Position numbers and translations under genes: made by a program
Origin: Micromonospora sp. MA102
GTDB taxonomy: Bacteria > Actinomycetota > Actinomycetes > Mycobacteriales > Micromonosporaceae
Reading direction: 5' to 3'
Length of the DNA: 64,000 nt
NCBI RefSeq assembly: GCF_025460765.1
Contig: NZ_JAMWEG010000003.1
Coordinates: 310,001 to 374,000 of the forward strand
Notes under the pieces: generated by a model
Told to the model about the DNA's origin: nothing
Database searches by the model: none
What the model saw: only the letters and a program-made list of their open reading frames with translations
In this document: positions 33,480-42,055 of the stretch, in pieces
Layout of the letters: every line of letters starts with the position of its first letter
Numbering within the stretch: the first letter of the stretch is position 1

Positions 33480-34247
33480 ATGACTGCGAGCGAGGGGCCC
33501 ACCGTCGGGACGCTGGTCCTGCTGCGGCACGGTGAGAGCGACTGGAACGCCAAGAACCTCTTCACCGGCTGGGTTGACGTCGACCTGACGGCCAAGGGCG
33601 AGACCGAGGCGCGGCGCGGCGGTGAGCTGCTCCGCGAGCACAACCTGCTGCCCGACGTGGTGCACACGAGCGTCATGCGCCGGGCCATCCGCACGGCCGA
33701 GCTGGCGCTGAACGCCGCCGACCGGCACTGGATCGCGGTGCGCCGGTCGTGGCGGCTCAACGAGCGGCACTACGGCGCCCTGCAGGGCAAGAACAAGAAG
33801 CAGACCCTGGACGAGTACGGCGAGGAGCAGTTCATGCTCTGGCGCCGGTCCTACGACACCCCGCCGCCGCCGATCGACGACGCCGACGAGTGGTCGCAGG
33901 TCGGCGACCCCCGCTACGCGCTGCTGCCGACCGAGCTGATGCCGCGTACGGAGTGCCTCAAGGACGTCGTCGAACGGATGCTGCCCTACTGGTACGACTC
34001 GATCGTGCCGGACATCCTGGCCGGCCGGACCGTGCTCGTGGCGGCGCACGGCAACTCGCTGCGCGCCCTGGTCAAGCACCTCGACGAGATCTCCGACGAG
34101 GCGATCGCCAAGCTGAACATCCCGACCGGCATCCCGCTGCGCTACGACCTGGACACGAACCTGCGCCCCCAGGTCCTCGGCGGGACCTACCTGGACCCGG
34201 ACGCGGCCAAGGAGGCCGCCGCCGCGGTCGCCAACCAGGGCCGCTGA
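33480..34247 (+). CDS. gpmA: 2,3-bisphosphoglycerate-dependent phosphoglycerate mutase
   Basis: This 255-residue cytoplasmic enzyme interconverts 3- and 2-phosphoglycerate in glycolysis. It has the phospho-His motif [10 protein letters not shown] (His17 region), the [12 protein letters not shown] stretch with the catalytic Glu, and the second His in [10 protein letters not shown]. The ATG at 33480 follows a weak CAGGAT hexamer by seven bases; ATG 33471 is an alternative three codons upstream. It matches gpm1 (Rv0489), which also precedes senX3-regX3 in mycobacteria. Confidence 0.95.
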   Translation: MTASEGPTVGTLVLLRHGESDWNAKNLFTGWVDVDLTAKGETEARRGGELLREHNLLPDVVHTSVMRRAIRTAELALNAADRHWIAVRRSWRLNERHYGALQGKNKKQTLDEYGEEQFMLWRRSYDTPPPPIDDADEWSQVGDPRYALLPTELMPRTECLKDVVERMLPYWYDSIVPDILAGRTVLVAAHGNSLRALVKHLDEISDEAIAKLNIPTGIPLRYDLDTNLRPQVLGGTYLDPDAAKEAAAAVANQGR

Positions 34248-34252
34248 CGCCG

Positions 34253-34290
34253 ACGACGAAGGCCCCCGGGTGACCGGGGGCCTTCGTCGT
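34253..34290. terminator. 17-bp perfect stem, GTGA loop, between gpmA and phoU
   Basis: Arms 34253-34269 (ACGACGAAGGCCCCCGG) and 34274-34290 are fully complementary around GTGA. It lies six bases after gpmA and eight before the phoU stop, and works for both convergent genes. No U-tract. Confidence 0.88.
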
Positions 34291-34297
34291 GTCCGGC

Positions 34298-34951
34298 TCA
34301 GCTCGCCGAGGGCGCGGTCTCGCCGGTGATCAGGTAGACCACGTGCTCGCCGGCGTTCACCGCGTGGTCGGCGAAGCGCTCGTAGAAGCGGCCCAGCAGG
34401 GTCGCGTCGATCGCGGTCTCCACCCCGTACGGCCAGTCATCGCCGAGCAGCACGCCGAAGAGGCTCTTGTGCAGGTCGTCCATGGTGTCGTCGTCGCGGT
34501 CCAGCTCGGCGGCCAGGTCGGCGTCGGGCTTCGCCAGCACCGAGGCGATCTTCTCGGCCATCCGGTCGGCGATGGCGGCCATGTCGGTGAAGACCGGGCG
34601 CAGCTCGGCCGGCACCGCCGGCGACGGGTGCCGGCGCAGCGCCGTCTTGGCGACGTGGTCGGCGAGGTCGCCCATCCGCTCCAGATCGGCGGCCACGTGC
34701 AGGGCGGTGATCATGGCGCGCAGGTCGGAGGCGACCGGCGCCTGCCGGGCCAGCAGGTCGCAGACCCGCTCCTCCACGTGCCGGTACAGCTCGTCGATCT
34801 CGGCGTCCCGCGCGATCACCGTCTCGGACGCGGAGCGGTCCGCGGTGAGCAGGCCCCGGGTGGCCTGTCGCATGGCCGCCCGCACCCCCTCGGCCATGTC
34901 CACCAGCAGTTGGCTGACAATCTGCAGGTCGGCCCGGAACTCGTCGCGCAT
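34298..34951 (-). CDS. phoU: Phosphate signalling protein PhoU
   Basis: The 217-residue PhoU has two three-helix PhoU repeats, each with its metal-site signature: ERMGDLADHVAK in the first and ERFADHAVNAGEHVVY in the second. PhoU restrains the PHO response by linking the Pst transporter to the sensor kinase. AGGAAG lies five bases before the ATG. It is divergent from senX3, the arrangement known from Streptomyces phoU/phoRP, and three GTTCA repeats lie between. Confidence 0.93.
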   Translation of the reverse strand: MRDEFRADLQIVSQLLVDMAEGVRAAMRQATRGLLTADRSASETVIARDAEIDELYRHVEERVCDLLARQAPVASDLRAMITALHVAADLERMGDLADHVAKTALRRHPSPAVPAELRPVFTDMAAIADRMAEKIASVLAKPDADLAAELDRDDDTMDDLHKSLFGVLLGDDWPYGVETAIDATLLGRFYERFADHAVNAGEHVVYLITGETAPSAS

Positions 34952-35050
34952 CGTCACTTCCTGGGGTCGGTGTTCGCCCTTCCGACCGGATGGCCGGATA
35001 CGGCGTGAGCAGGTGCGCGACCCACGGTAGGCCCGGGGAGCCGGCGTCAA

Positions 35051-35089
35051 GATGAACGCGGGTGAACGACGCGGGGCCCGCGAGTGAAC
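35051..35089 (-). promoter_or_regulatory. PHO-box-like GTTCAC repeats between phoU and senX3
   Basis: On the minus strand GTTCACT (35083-35089), GTTCACC (35061-35067) and GTTCATC (35051-35057) occur at 22 and 10 bases spacing, close to the 11-bp period of PHO boxes bound by PhoP/RegX3-class regulators. The sites lie 100 bases upstream of phoU and 73 bases upstream of senX3. Confidence 0.65.
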
Positions 35090-35149
35090 ATTCCCGAAAG
35101 TGAGAGTGGTTCGTCCCGTTCTGCCCGATGGCCGGGTTAACAATGACCC

Positions 35150-35155
35150 TACGAT
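35150..35155 (+). promoter_or_regulatory. -10 hexamer TACGAT, leaderless senX3 start
   Basis: TACGAT is six bases before the GTG at 35162. Confidence 0.55.
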
Positions 35156-35161
35156 CGCCGG

Positions 35162-36457
35162 GTGGAATGGGCGGTGGCGGTCGCGGTGGCCGTGGCGTTG
35201 GTGACCGGACTGGTCGCCGGCCTGCTGCTGTCCGGACCCGTCCAGGAATGGCGGCGGCGCCGGCCGGTGTCGCCGGGAGGCAGCGCCTCCCGCCGCAGCT
35301 CAGGGAGGCTCGCAATTCCCGACGACCAGCAGGGCGGGCTCTCCGGGCTCGGCCGCAAGACGGTCGACGCGCTGCGCGCCGGCGTGGTGGTGCTCGACGC
35401 GGACGACATGCCGGTGCTGGTGAACCCGGCCGCCCGGGCGATGGGCCTGCTCCGCACCGGGGCGACACCCGGCTCCATCGCCGCGCACCCCTTGATCCGT
35501 ACCCTCGCCGGGCAGGTCCGCCGCACCGGCGTGCGCCGCGAGATCGAGCTGGACCTGCCCCGCGGTCGCGACAGCGCGGGGGACAACCCGCTCGGTGTGC
35601 ACCTGCGCGCCATGGGGCTGGGCGCCGGTTACATCTCGATCGAGGCCGCCGACGTCACCGAGTCGCACCGACTGGCCCGGGTCCGGCGCGACTTCGTGGC
35701 CAACGTGAGCCACGAGCTGAAGACCCCGATCGGCGCCCTCCAACTGCTCGCCGAGGCGCTTGTCGACGCCACCGAGCCGACGGGCGACGGGCCGGCCGAG
35801 CTGTCCGAGGACATGGTCGCCGCCCGGCGGTTCGCCGAGCGCATCCAGCACGAGTCGACCCGGCTCGGCCGGCTCGTGCAGGAGCTGCTGGAGCTGACCC
35901 GCCTCCAGGGCGCCGAGCCGCAGCCCGCCCCCGAACCCGTCTCGCTGGACTGGGTGATCGCCGAGGTGATCGACCGGACCCGCACCGCGGCCACCGCCCG
36001 GCACGTGGAGATCGTCGTCGACGGGCAGCGGGGGCTCACCGCGTACGGGAGCGACAGCCAGCTCGCCACCGCCGTGGCGAACCTGGTGGAGAACGCCGTC
36101 AACTACTCGGGCGAGGACACCACGGTCCGGGTGACCGCCCAGGCCACCGACGAGCACGTCGAGGTCGCCGTCGCCGACCAGGGCATCGGCATCGCCCCGA
36201 ACGAGGTCGACCGGATCTTCGAGCGGTTCTACCGGGCCGACCAGGCTCGCTCCCGGGCCACCGGGGGCACCGGCCTGGGCCTGGCCATCGTCAAACACAT
36301 CGCCAGCAACCATGGCGGCCGGGTGGATGTGTCGAGCACTCTTGGTGGGGGGTCGACGTTCACCCTCCGGCTGCCCGCCCGCCCCCCGGACGACCTGGAG
36401 GCGACACTCTCCTCCGCTGAGATCGAGGCCGGCCCGGCCGAGCTCCGGCAGGTCTGA
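35162..36457 (+). CDS. senX3: SenX3-type sensor histidine kinase
   Basis: This 431-residue kinase has one N-terminal membrane helix (AVAVAVALVTGLVAGLLLS), a PAS-like segment (residues 60-165), HisKA with His184 in VANVSHELKTPIGALQLL, and HATPase (N box NLVENAVNYSGED, G1 DQGIGIAP, G2 GGTGLGLAIVKHIA). It phosphorylates RegX3, 22 bases downstream, in response to phosphate limitation. The second membrane helix of classical SenX3 is weak or absent here. Leaderless GTG start. Confidence 0.93.
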   Translation: MEWAVAVAVAVALVTGLVAGLLLSGPVQEWRRRRPVSPGGSASRRSSGRLAIPDDQQGGLSGLGRKTVDALRAGVVVLDADDMPVLVNPAARAMGLLRTGATPGSIAAHPLIRTLAGQVRRTGVRREIELDLPRGRDSAGDNPLGVHLRAMGLGAGYISIEAADVTESHRLARVRRDFVANVSHELKTPIGALQLLAEALVDATEPTGDGPAELSEDMVAARRFAERIQHESTRLGRLVQELLELTRLQGAEPQPAPEPVSLDWVIAEVIDRTRTAATARHVEIVVDGQRGLTAYGSDSQLATAVANLVENAVNYSGEDTTVRVTAQATDEHVEVAVADQGIGIAPNEVDRIFERFYRADQARSRATGGTGLGLAIVKHIASNHGGRVDVSSTLGGGSTFTLRLPARPPDDLEATLSSAEIEAGPAELRQV

Positions 36458-36479
36458 CCACAGGAAAGGAAACACCCCG

Positions 36480-37163
36480 TTGAGCCGCGTACTGGTGGTG
36501 GAGGACGAGGAATCGTTCTCCGACGCCCTGTCCTACATGCTCCGCAAGGAGGGCTTCGAGGTCTCCGTCGCCGCGACGGGTCCCTCCGCCCTCACCGAGT
36601 TCGACCGGACCGGCGCCGACATCGTGCTGCTCGACCTGATGCTGCCGGAGATGTCGGGCACCGAGGTCTGCCGCCAGCTCCGGCAGCGGTCCCACGTGCC
36701 GATCATCATGGTCACCGCCCGGGACAGTGAGATCGACAAGGTGGTCGGCCTGGAGATCGGGGCCGACGACTACGTCACCAAGCCGTACTCGCCGCGCGAG
36801 CTGGTCGCCCGCATCCGGGCCGTCCTGCGCCGGCAGACCGCCGACGCGACCGAGTCCGGTGCGCCGACCCTGGCGGCCGGGCCGGTCCGGATGGACATCG
36901 AGCGGCACGTGGTGACCGTCGACGGCGCCGCCGTGCAGCTCCCGCTCAAGGAGTTCGAGCTGCTGGAGCTGCTGCTTCGCAACGCCGGCCGGGTGCTCAC
37001 CCGCGGGCAGCTCATCGACCGGGTCTGGGGCGCCGACTACGTGGGCGACACCAAGACGCTGGACGTGCACGTCAAGCGGCTGCGCTCCAAGGTCGAGCCG
37101 GAGCCGTCCGCCCCGCGCTACATCGTCACGGTCCGGGGCCTGGGCTACAAGTTCGAGCCGTGA
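36480..37163 (+). CDS. regX3: RegX3-type response regulator of the phosphate response
   Basis: The 227-residue OmpR-class regulator has a receiver domain (ED pair at residues 8-9, Asp52 in LLDLMLPEM, Lys in VTKPYSPREL) and a winged helix (KEFELLELLLRNAGRVLTRG; LDVHVKRLRSKVE; YIVTVRGLGYKFEP). The start is a rare TTG, supported by AGGAAAGGA nine bases upstream and by the conserved MSRVLVVEDEESF. It should bind the GTTCAC repeats at 35051. Confidence 0.94.
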   Translation: MSRVLVVEDEESFSDALSYMLRKEGFEVSVAATGPSALTEFDRTGADIVLLDLMLPEMSGTEVCRQLRQRSHVPIIMVTARDSEIDKVVGLEIGADDYVTKPYSPRELVARIRAVLRRQTADATESGAPTLAAGPVRMDIERHVVTVDGAAVQLPLKEFELLELLLRNAGRVLTRGQLIDRVWGADYVGDTKTLDVHVKRLRSKVEPEPSAPRYIVTVRGLGYKFEP

Positions 37164-37234
37164 CCGCCGCCCGCTGACCGATTGTCCGTTTGATCCGCAC
37201 CGGCTCTGCCGGGCGGCAGGTGCGCCACCACCGC

Positions 37235-37304
37235 CTTCGCTCTGCAGCCATCCACGCAGCGGCTGCGGAGCGGAGGGTGGTGCGTGGATGGCTGCAGAGC
37301 AAAG
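37235..37304. repeat. Long stem-loop with 24-base arms after regX3
   Basis: Arms 37235-37258 (begins CTTCGCTCTGCAGCC) and 37281-37304 pair at 23 of 24 positions around a 22-base loop (37259-37280). It begins 71 bases after regX3. The stem is longer than a usual terminator; a non-coding RNA or a dispersed inverted-repeat element is possible. Confidence 0.85.
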
Positions 37305-37432
37305 CGGGCCGGGCTGGGTCGCCCGTGGTGGGGCTGGCGCGGACGCGCCGATCCGTCCACGTCGTCACGTTGCGCCGACGCGGGCAGTCAGCCTGGGCCG
37401 GATGTCCGGTTCATGCCCGGTCTCGGGTGGTG

Positions 37433-37485
37433 GGTGGAACGCCATGGGTGTCTCCGGGGCCCGGATGCACCCATGGCGTTCCACC
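37433..37485. repeat. Long stem-loop with 18-base perfect arms
   Basis: Arms 37433-37450 (GGTGGAACGCCATGGGTG) and 37468-37485 pair perfectly. The 17-base loop contains a further small stem (TCCGG/CCGGA). It lies 128 bases after the first hairpin. Confidence 0.85.
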
Positions 37486-37775
37486 GATCGTGCGCGGGTG
37501 GGCGGAGTGTCCGGTTCGCGGGGTGACCGGCGGCATCCCGGCGGCGGAATGGCCGGCCGGTGGGGGTCGTTATACCCGGTGAACGACCGAGGACCACGCC
37601 CCGCCCGACGGGGTGACCGGCCCCCCTACCCGCCCGTCGAGGCGGGTGCCCCAGCCGCCGGGAATGATGGTGGCCGGCCGGTCGTTGTACATGGTCCCGG
37701 CGCGACGAAGAGGCCCCCGCCCCGTCCGCCTGGATGATCCCCCCAAGACTTTCTTGAGCGCCTGACGTGGTGCTT

Positions 37776-37814
37776 GCGCACACCCCCAGCCGACCCCCGT
37801 CGGTGCGTGTGCGC
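37776..37814 (+). promoter_or_regulatory. Two-part stem in the leader of the lysozyme-like gene
   Basis: The outer stem GCGCACAC (37776-37783) pairs with GTGTGCGC (37807-37814), and the inner stem CCGAC (37790-37794) pairs with GTCGG (37799-37803). It ends 25 bases before the ATG. It may be a cis-regulatory RNA element; I could not match it to a known riboswitch. Confidence 0.6.
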
Positions 37815-37839
37815 CAACCCCCGAACGGAGCTACCCCTC

Positions 37840-38385
37840 ATGAACACGATCTTCCGTAAGAGCGTGCTGGGTATTGCTGGTCTGGCCTTCACCGGTGGCG
37901 TCTTCGCCGGTCCCGTCGCCGCCCACGCCGCCGAGCCGGTGAACAGCACCAAGCCGGTCGCGGTGAGCGTGCAGGGCGCCCAGTCGCACATCGACCTGAA
38001 CGACGAGCAGACCGCCAACGCCAAGGCGATCATCGCGGCGACGAAGAAGGCCGGCCTGCCCGAGCGGGCCGCGGTCATCTCCATCGCCACGAGCCTGCAG
38101 GAGTCGAAGCTGGAAAACCTCGGCCACCTCGGCGACGCCAACGACCACGACTCGCTGGGCCTGTTCCAGCAGCGCCCCTCCAGTGGTTGGGGTACGCCGG
38201 AGCAGATCACTAACCCCGAGTACGCGACCCTGGCGTTCGAGAAGGGCCTCAAGCAGGTCGACGGCTGGGAGACCATGCCGCTGACCGAGGCCGCGCAGAC
38301 CGTGCAGGTGTCGGCCTACCCGGACGCCTACGCCCAGTGGGAGCAGCAGGCCACCGACATCGTCCACCAGCACTGGAACAGCTGA
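37840..38385 (+). CDS. Secreted lysozyme-like (transglycosylase-fold) protein
   Basis: The 181-residue protein has a Sec signal (FRKSVLGIAGLAFTGGVFAG; cleavage near AHA-AEP at about residue 31) and a lysozyme-like domain common in actinobacteria: AVISIATSLQESKLENL with a putative catalytic Glu, then HDSLGLFQQRPSSGWGTPEQ and PDAYAQWEQQA. It should act on peptidoglycan outside the membrane, as resuscitation-factor-like or muramidase-like enzymes do, but activity is unproven. ACGGAG lies nine bases before the ATG. The long structured upstream region suggests RNA-level control. Confidence 0.82.
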   Translation: MNTIFRKSVLGIAGLAFTGGVFAGPVAAHAAEPVNSTKPVAVSVQGAQSHIDLNDEQTANAKAIIAATKKAGLPERAAVISIATSLQESKLENLGHLGDANDHDSLGLFQQRPSSGWGTPEQITNPEYATLAFEKGLKQVDGWETMPLTEAAQTVQVSAYPDAYAQWEQQATDIVHQHWNS

Positions 38386-38399
38386 CCCACACACAACCA

Positions 38400-38440
38400 C
38401 CGCTGGCCGGCACCCCGAAACCCGGGGTGCCGGCCAGCGG
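38400..38440 (+). terminator. 18-bp perfect stem-loop after the lysozyme-like gene
   Basis: Arms 38400-38417 (CCGCTGGCCGGCACCCCG) and 38423-38440 are fully complementary around five loop bases. It starts 15 bases after the stop codon. Confidence 0.88.
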
Positions 38441-38451
38441 CGTATCCGGAC

Positions 38452-38492
38452 CTTGGACAGTTGCCGTTCCAGGCGAACGGCAACTCTCCAAG
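38452..38492. repeat. 18-bp-arm hairpin ending in CCAAGATCTCG
   Basis: Arms 38452-38469 (CTTGGACAGTTGCCGTTC) and 38475-38492 pair at 17 of 18 positions around CAGGC. The right arm continues as CCAAGATCTCG, a sequence repeated in the hairpin at 54591-54635. It may belong to a dispersed intergenic repeat family. Confidence 0.7.
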
Positions 38493-38500
38493 ATCTCGGA

Positions 38501-38599
38501 GTGGGGCGCAGGAACCGTGACGTCGTGCCCCAGCTCCCGGCGGTCGCCGAGGCGGCCAAGCACACCGCCCGCGCCCAGGTCGACGCCGCCGCCGGCTAA
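38501..38599 (+). pseudogene. Possible gene remnant (32 codons)
   Basis: A short frame from GTG to TAA reads RDVVPQLPAVAEAAKHTARA near its end, which looks like the C-terminus of a real protein by composition and codon bias. No start signal, domain or family can be named. It lies directly after the CCAAGATC hairpin, so it could be a fragment left by a deletion. Confidence 0.3.
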
Positions 38600-38630
38600 G
38601 CCCGCACCGGCCCTGGTCGATGCGGACCGG

Positions 38631-39305
38631 TCAGGCCACCCAGGTGTAGCGGCGCTCGGGGCGGCCGGCGGCCCCGTATTTGAGGGTCACCTCAGCTCGG
38701 CCGGTGCCGGAGAAATGCTCCAGGTAGCGGCGGGCGCTGACCCGGGAGATGCCGACCTGGTCGGCGCACTCGCTGGCCGAGAGCGTCCCCTCATGCTCGC
38801 GCAGGGCGCGTTCCACCAGCTCGGCGGTCTCCGGGCTGAGGCCCCGGGGCATGGGCGCGGTGGCGGCGGGCGAGCCGCTGCGGGACAGCACCCGGTCGAC
38901 GTCGGCCTGGTCGGCGACGACGGCCGCGCGCAGCGCGGTGCGGCGGGCGGCGTACTGCTCCAGCCGGCTGCGCAGCTCGTCGAAGCCGAACGGCTTGAGC
39001 AGGTAGTTGACGGCGCCGTAGCGGACCGCCCGGCGGACCGCCTCGGCCTCCCGGGCGGCGCTGATCACCAGTACGTCGCAGTCGTGCCCGGCGGCCCGGA
39101 TCCGGGTCACCACGTCCAGGCCGAACATGTCGGGCAGGTAGAGGTCGAGCAGGACCAGGTCGGGGCGGAGCTGGTCCACCGCGGCCACGGCCTGCTCGCC
39201 GGTGCTGGCGGCGCCGACCACCCGGAAGCCGTCGATCCGCTCGACGAAGCCACGGTGGATCCGGGCCACCATGAAGTCGTCGTCGACGACGAGTACGTCG
39301 ATCAT
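38631..39305 (-). CDS. CitB/DctR-family response regulator
   Basis: This 224-residue regulator has a receiver domain (DDD at residues 8-10, Asp54 in VLLDLYLPDM, Lys in LLKPFGFDEL) and a C-terminal HTH of the CitB/DpiA type (LSASECADQVGISRVSARRY; VTLKYGAAGRPERRY). It is coupled to the kinase gene by ATGA. Regulators of this type turn on uptake of citrate and other di- or tricarboxylates, which fits the divergent tct operon. Confidence 0.92.
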   Translation of the reverse strand: MIDVLVVDDDFMVARIHRGFVERIDGFRVVGAASTGEQAVAAVDQLRPDLVLLDLYLPDMFGLDVVTRIRAAGHDCDVLVISAAREAEAVRRAVRYGAVNYLLKPFGFDELRSRLEQYAARRTALRAAVVADQADVDRVLSRSGSPAATAPMPRGLSPETAELVERALREHEGTLSASECADQVGISRVSARRYLEHFSGTGRAEVTLKYGAAGRPERRYTWVA

Positions 39306-40948
39306 CGCGCCTCCTGCCGCACGTTCGCGGGCACCGACATCCGCGCGGTGAACATCGCGCCCTCGTCGGTGTTCGCCACGGCCACCTCGCCGCCTCGGCG
39401 GTGGCAGACCAGCCGGGTGAGCGCGAGGCCGATGCCGCGCGCGCCGCCTTCGGCCGCCTTGGTGGTGAAGCCGTGGGTGAACACCTCCTGCGCCAGCTCC
39501 GGCGCGACCCCGGGGCCGGAGTCGCGGACCACGATCTCCACCGAGGCGGCGTCCTGGCGAAGCTCGACCTCCACCCAGGCGGGGCGGTCGGACGAGTCGC
39601 CGGCCACCGCCTCGACCGCGTTGTCCACCAGGTTGCCGAGCACGGTGGCCACGTCCGCCGCCAGCTCCGGCGGCAGCCGGTCCAGCCCGGTCCGGTCGGA
39701 GACCCGCAGCTCCACCCGGCGCTCGGCGGCCACCGCCGATTTCGCCATCAGCAGCGCCGCCACCGCCGTGTCGTGGATCCGGCTGGTCACCGTGAGGTCG
39801 AGCGAGGCGCGGTGCCGGCTCAGCGCGTCGACGTACCGGACCACCTCGTCGTGCTCGCCGATCTGGATCAGCCCGGAGATCGTGTGCAACTGGTTGGCGA
39901 ACTCGTGGGTCTGCGCCCGGAGCAGCTCGGTGGTGCTGCGGAACGAGCCGATCTCCTGCTCCAGCCGGGTCAGCTCGGTCCGGTCCCGCAGCGTGGTGAC
40001 GGAGCCGAGCCGGTGGCCGTCCTTGCGGACCGTCATCCGGTTCATCACCAGCACCCGGCCGCCCCGGACCACCACCTGATCCCGGGCCTCCGGGCCGCTA
40101 CCCGCGCCGGCCAGGACGTCCCGCAGCCGGCCGTTGATCCGCAGCTCGGCGAGGCTGCGGCCGAGGCAGTGTTCGGGCAGGTCGAGCAGCCGTCGGCCGA
40201 CCGCGTTGACCAGGGTGATCCGGTGCTGCGGGTCCAGCGCGATCACCCCCTCGGCGATGCCGTGCAGCAGCGCCTCCCGGTGCTCGGCCAGCCCGGCGAT
40301 CTCCCGGGGCTCCAGGCCGAGGGTCTGCCGCTTGATCCGACGGGCCAGCAGCCACGATCCGACCACCCCGAGGCCGCAGGCGATGCCCAGGTAGGTGAGC
40401 AGGTAGGACGAGGCGCCGACGAGCCGCTCCGACCAGGTCGGCGCCGCCTCGCCGACCACCACCACGCCCAGGTACCGCCCGAGGTTCTTCTTCGTCTTCG
40501 GGTCGTCGCCGAGCACCGGCACCTGTGCCACCAGCTGCCGCGACCCGTCGATCTCCAGCTCGCCGAACCAGCTCCGGCCGTCCGCCACCCTTGGGTCGCC
40601 GAGCACCACCAGGCTGCCCACGAGCGTCGGGTTGGTCGAGGCGACCACCCGACCCCGGGCGTTCGCGACGGTCACCGAGGTGACGCCGTACTGGGTGAAG
40701 GTGTTCTGCACCAGCGGAGCGATGGCCTCGCCCGGCGCGGGCTGGTCGAGCTGGTCGCGGAGCAGGGGGCTGCCGCCGAGCCGTTCGCCGAGGGTGGCGA
40801 CCCGGCGCCCCTCGACCCGGTTGAAGGTTGCCGCGGACTGGGCCAGCGAGACGGCGGCGACCGCCACCAGCACCACGACGATGATCGCGAGCTGGAGGAT
40901 CAGCAGCTGCCCGGCGAGCGTGCGGCGCCGGGACGTGACCGCGACCAC
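39302..40948 (-). CDS. CitA/DcuS-family sensor histidine kinase
   Basis: The 548-residue kinase has two membrane helices (LAIIVVVLVAVAAVSLAQS at about residues 20-38; SYLLTYLGIACGLGVVGSWL at 181-200) enclosing an extracellular PDC/sCACHE sensor domain. A cytoplasmic PAS domain (residues 220-325), the phospho-acceptor His348 in RAQTHEFANQLHTI and an HATPase domain (GNLVDNAVEAVAG; DSGPGV) follow. GAGG five bases upstream supports GTG 40948. It senses an extracellular carboxylate by analogy with CitA and is divergent from tctC. Confidence 0.92.
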   Translation of the reverse strand: MVAVTSRRRTLAGQLLILQLAIIVVVLVAVAAVSLAQSAATFNRVEGRRVATLGERLGGSPLLRDQLDQPAPGEAIAPLVQNTFTQYGVTSVTVANARGRVVASTNPTLVGSLVVLGDPRVADGRSWFGELEIDGSRQLVAQVPVLGDDPKTKKNLGRYLGVVVVGEAAPTWSERLVGASSYLLTYLGIACGLGVVGSWLLARRIKRQTLGLEPREIAGLAEHREALLHGIAEGVIALDPQHRITLVNAVGRRLLDLPEHCLGRSLAELRINGRLRDVLAGAGSGPEARDQVVVRGGRVLVMNRMTVRKDGHRLGSVTTLRDRTELTRLEQEIGSFRSTTELLRAQTHEFANQLHTISGLIQIGEHDEVVRYVDALSRHRASLDLTVTSRIHDTAVAALLMAKSAVAAERRVELRVSDRTGLDRLPPELAADVATVLGNLVDNAVEAVAGDSSDRPAWVEVELRQDAASVEIVVRDSGPGVAPELAQEVFTHGFTTKAAEGGARGIGLALTRLVCHRRGGEVAVANTDEGAMFTARMSVPANVRQEAR

Positions 40949-41047
40949 AAAGACCTCAACTTCCGCTGGTGACACAACGCAGACAAGCTGCCCGGGTGGA
41001 GGCCACCATCTTGCCGCTGGACTCATTCGAAACGGAAGAGAAACAAG

Positions 41048-42055
41048 ATGGCAACTAGGAGAAACGTGCTGGTCATGGGGGTCGCCGCCGCCACGGCGCT
41101 GGCCCTGGCTGCCTGTGGCGCCACCGCCGACAAGAACGAGGGCGGCTCCAGCAACGACGGCAAGCCGGTCAGCGGACTGCGGATCATGGTCCCGAACACC
41201 CCCGGTGGCGGCTACGACACCACCGCCCGGACCGCCGCGAAGGTGATGGAGGACGCCAAGATCGCCACCGGCGTCCAGGTGTTCAACCTGCCCGGCGCGG
41301 GCGGCACGGTCGGCCTTCAGCGGACCGTGAACGAGAAGGGCAACGGCAAGCTGGCCATGCAGATGGGCCTGGGCGTGGTCGGTGCCTCGTACACCTCCAA
41401 GTCGGCGGCGACGCTGACCCAGACCACCCCGCTGGCCAAGATGATCGAGGAGGCCGGCGCCATCGTGGTGCCGAAGAACTCCCCGTATAAGACCATCAAC
41501 GACCTGGTCGCGGCGTGGAAGGCCAACCCGAAGGGCATCGCGGTCGGCGGCGGCTCCTCGCCCGGCGGCCCGGACCACCTGCTGCCCATGCAGCTCGCGA
41601 AGACCGTCGGCATCGACCCCAAGCAGGTCAACTTCGTCTCGTACGACGGCGGCGGCGAACTGCTGCCCGCCGTGCTCGGCGGCAAGGTGGCCTTCGGCGC
41701 CAGCGGGTTCGGCGAGTTCCTCGACCAGGTCGAGGCCGGCCAGATCCGGGTCCTCGCGGTGACCAGCGAGGCCCCGATCGAGGCGCTCAAGGAGGTGCCG
41801 ACCCTGAAGTCCGCCGGCATCGACCTGGTCTTCACCAACTGGCGGGGCATCGTGGCGCCGCCCGGCATCAGCGACGCCGACAAGAAGGTCTGGATCGACG
41901 TGCTGACGAAGATGCACGACTCCGAGGAGTGGAAGGCCGAGCTGACGAAGCGCGGCTGGACCGACGCGTTCGTCACCGGCGACGAGTTCGGCACCTTCCT
42001 CACCGAGCAGGACAAGGCAGTCGCCGACGTGCTCAAGCAGCTCGGGTTGGCATGA
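41048..42055 (+). CDS. tctC: Tripartite tricarboxylate transporter substrate-binding lipoprotein
   Basis: This 335-residue protein has a lipoprotein signal with lipobox ALAACG (Cys near residue 24) and a TctC/BugE-type binding fold: [16 protein letters not shown] at the N-terminus with the canonical PGGGYD motif, [27 protein letters not shown] and [13 protein letters not shown]. It delivers a carboxylate to TctAB. A GGAAGAG site precedes the ATG. TctB starts inside its stop (ATGA). The exact ligand (citrate, tricarballylate or other) cannot be read. Confidence 0.93.
   Translation: MATRRNVLVMGVAAATALALAACGATADKNEGGSSNDGKPVSGLRIMVPNTPGGGYDTTARTAAKVMEDAKIATGVQVFNLPGAGGTVGLQRTVNEKGNGKLAMQMGLGVVGASYTSKSAATLTQTTPLAKMIEEAGAIVVPKNSPYKTINDLVAAWKANPKGIAVGGGSSPGGPDHLLPMQLAKTVGIDPKQVNFVSYDGGGELLPAVLGGKVAFGASGFGEFLDQVEAGQIRVLAVTSEAPIEALKEVPTLKSAGIDLVFTNWRGIVAPPGISDADKKVWIDVLTKMHDSEEWKAELTKRGWTDAFVTGDEFGTFLTEQDKAVADVLKQLGLA

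Larger units (their letters stand above)
37164..37839. other. 676-base intergenic region with two long hairpins and a structured leader
   Basis: No gene is supported here. It holds a 24-bp-arm hairpin (37235-37304), an 18-bp-arm hairpin (37433-37485), a ten-base direct repeat GTCGTTRTAC (37566-37575, 37681-37690) whose first copy also opens a 7-bp inverted repeat, and a double stem (37776-37814) just before the lysozyme-like gene. Confidence 0.7.

Noticed and set aside
37541-37839. c-di-AMP (ydaO) riboswitch before the lysozyme-like gene
   Set aside because: The conserved core (GGGGUGAAU-like and CCGAAUCC-like segments) is not present.
39302-41917. 871-residue reading of the CitA-type kinase with a long N-terminal extension
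   Set aside because: The extension is antisense to tctC, and the transmembrane sensor architecture begins at GTG 40948.
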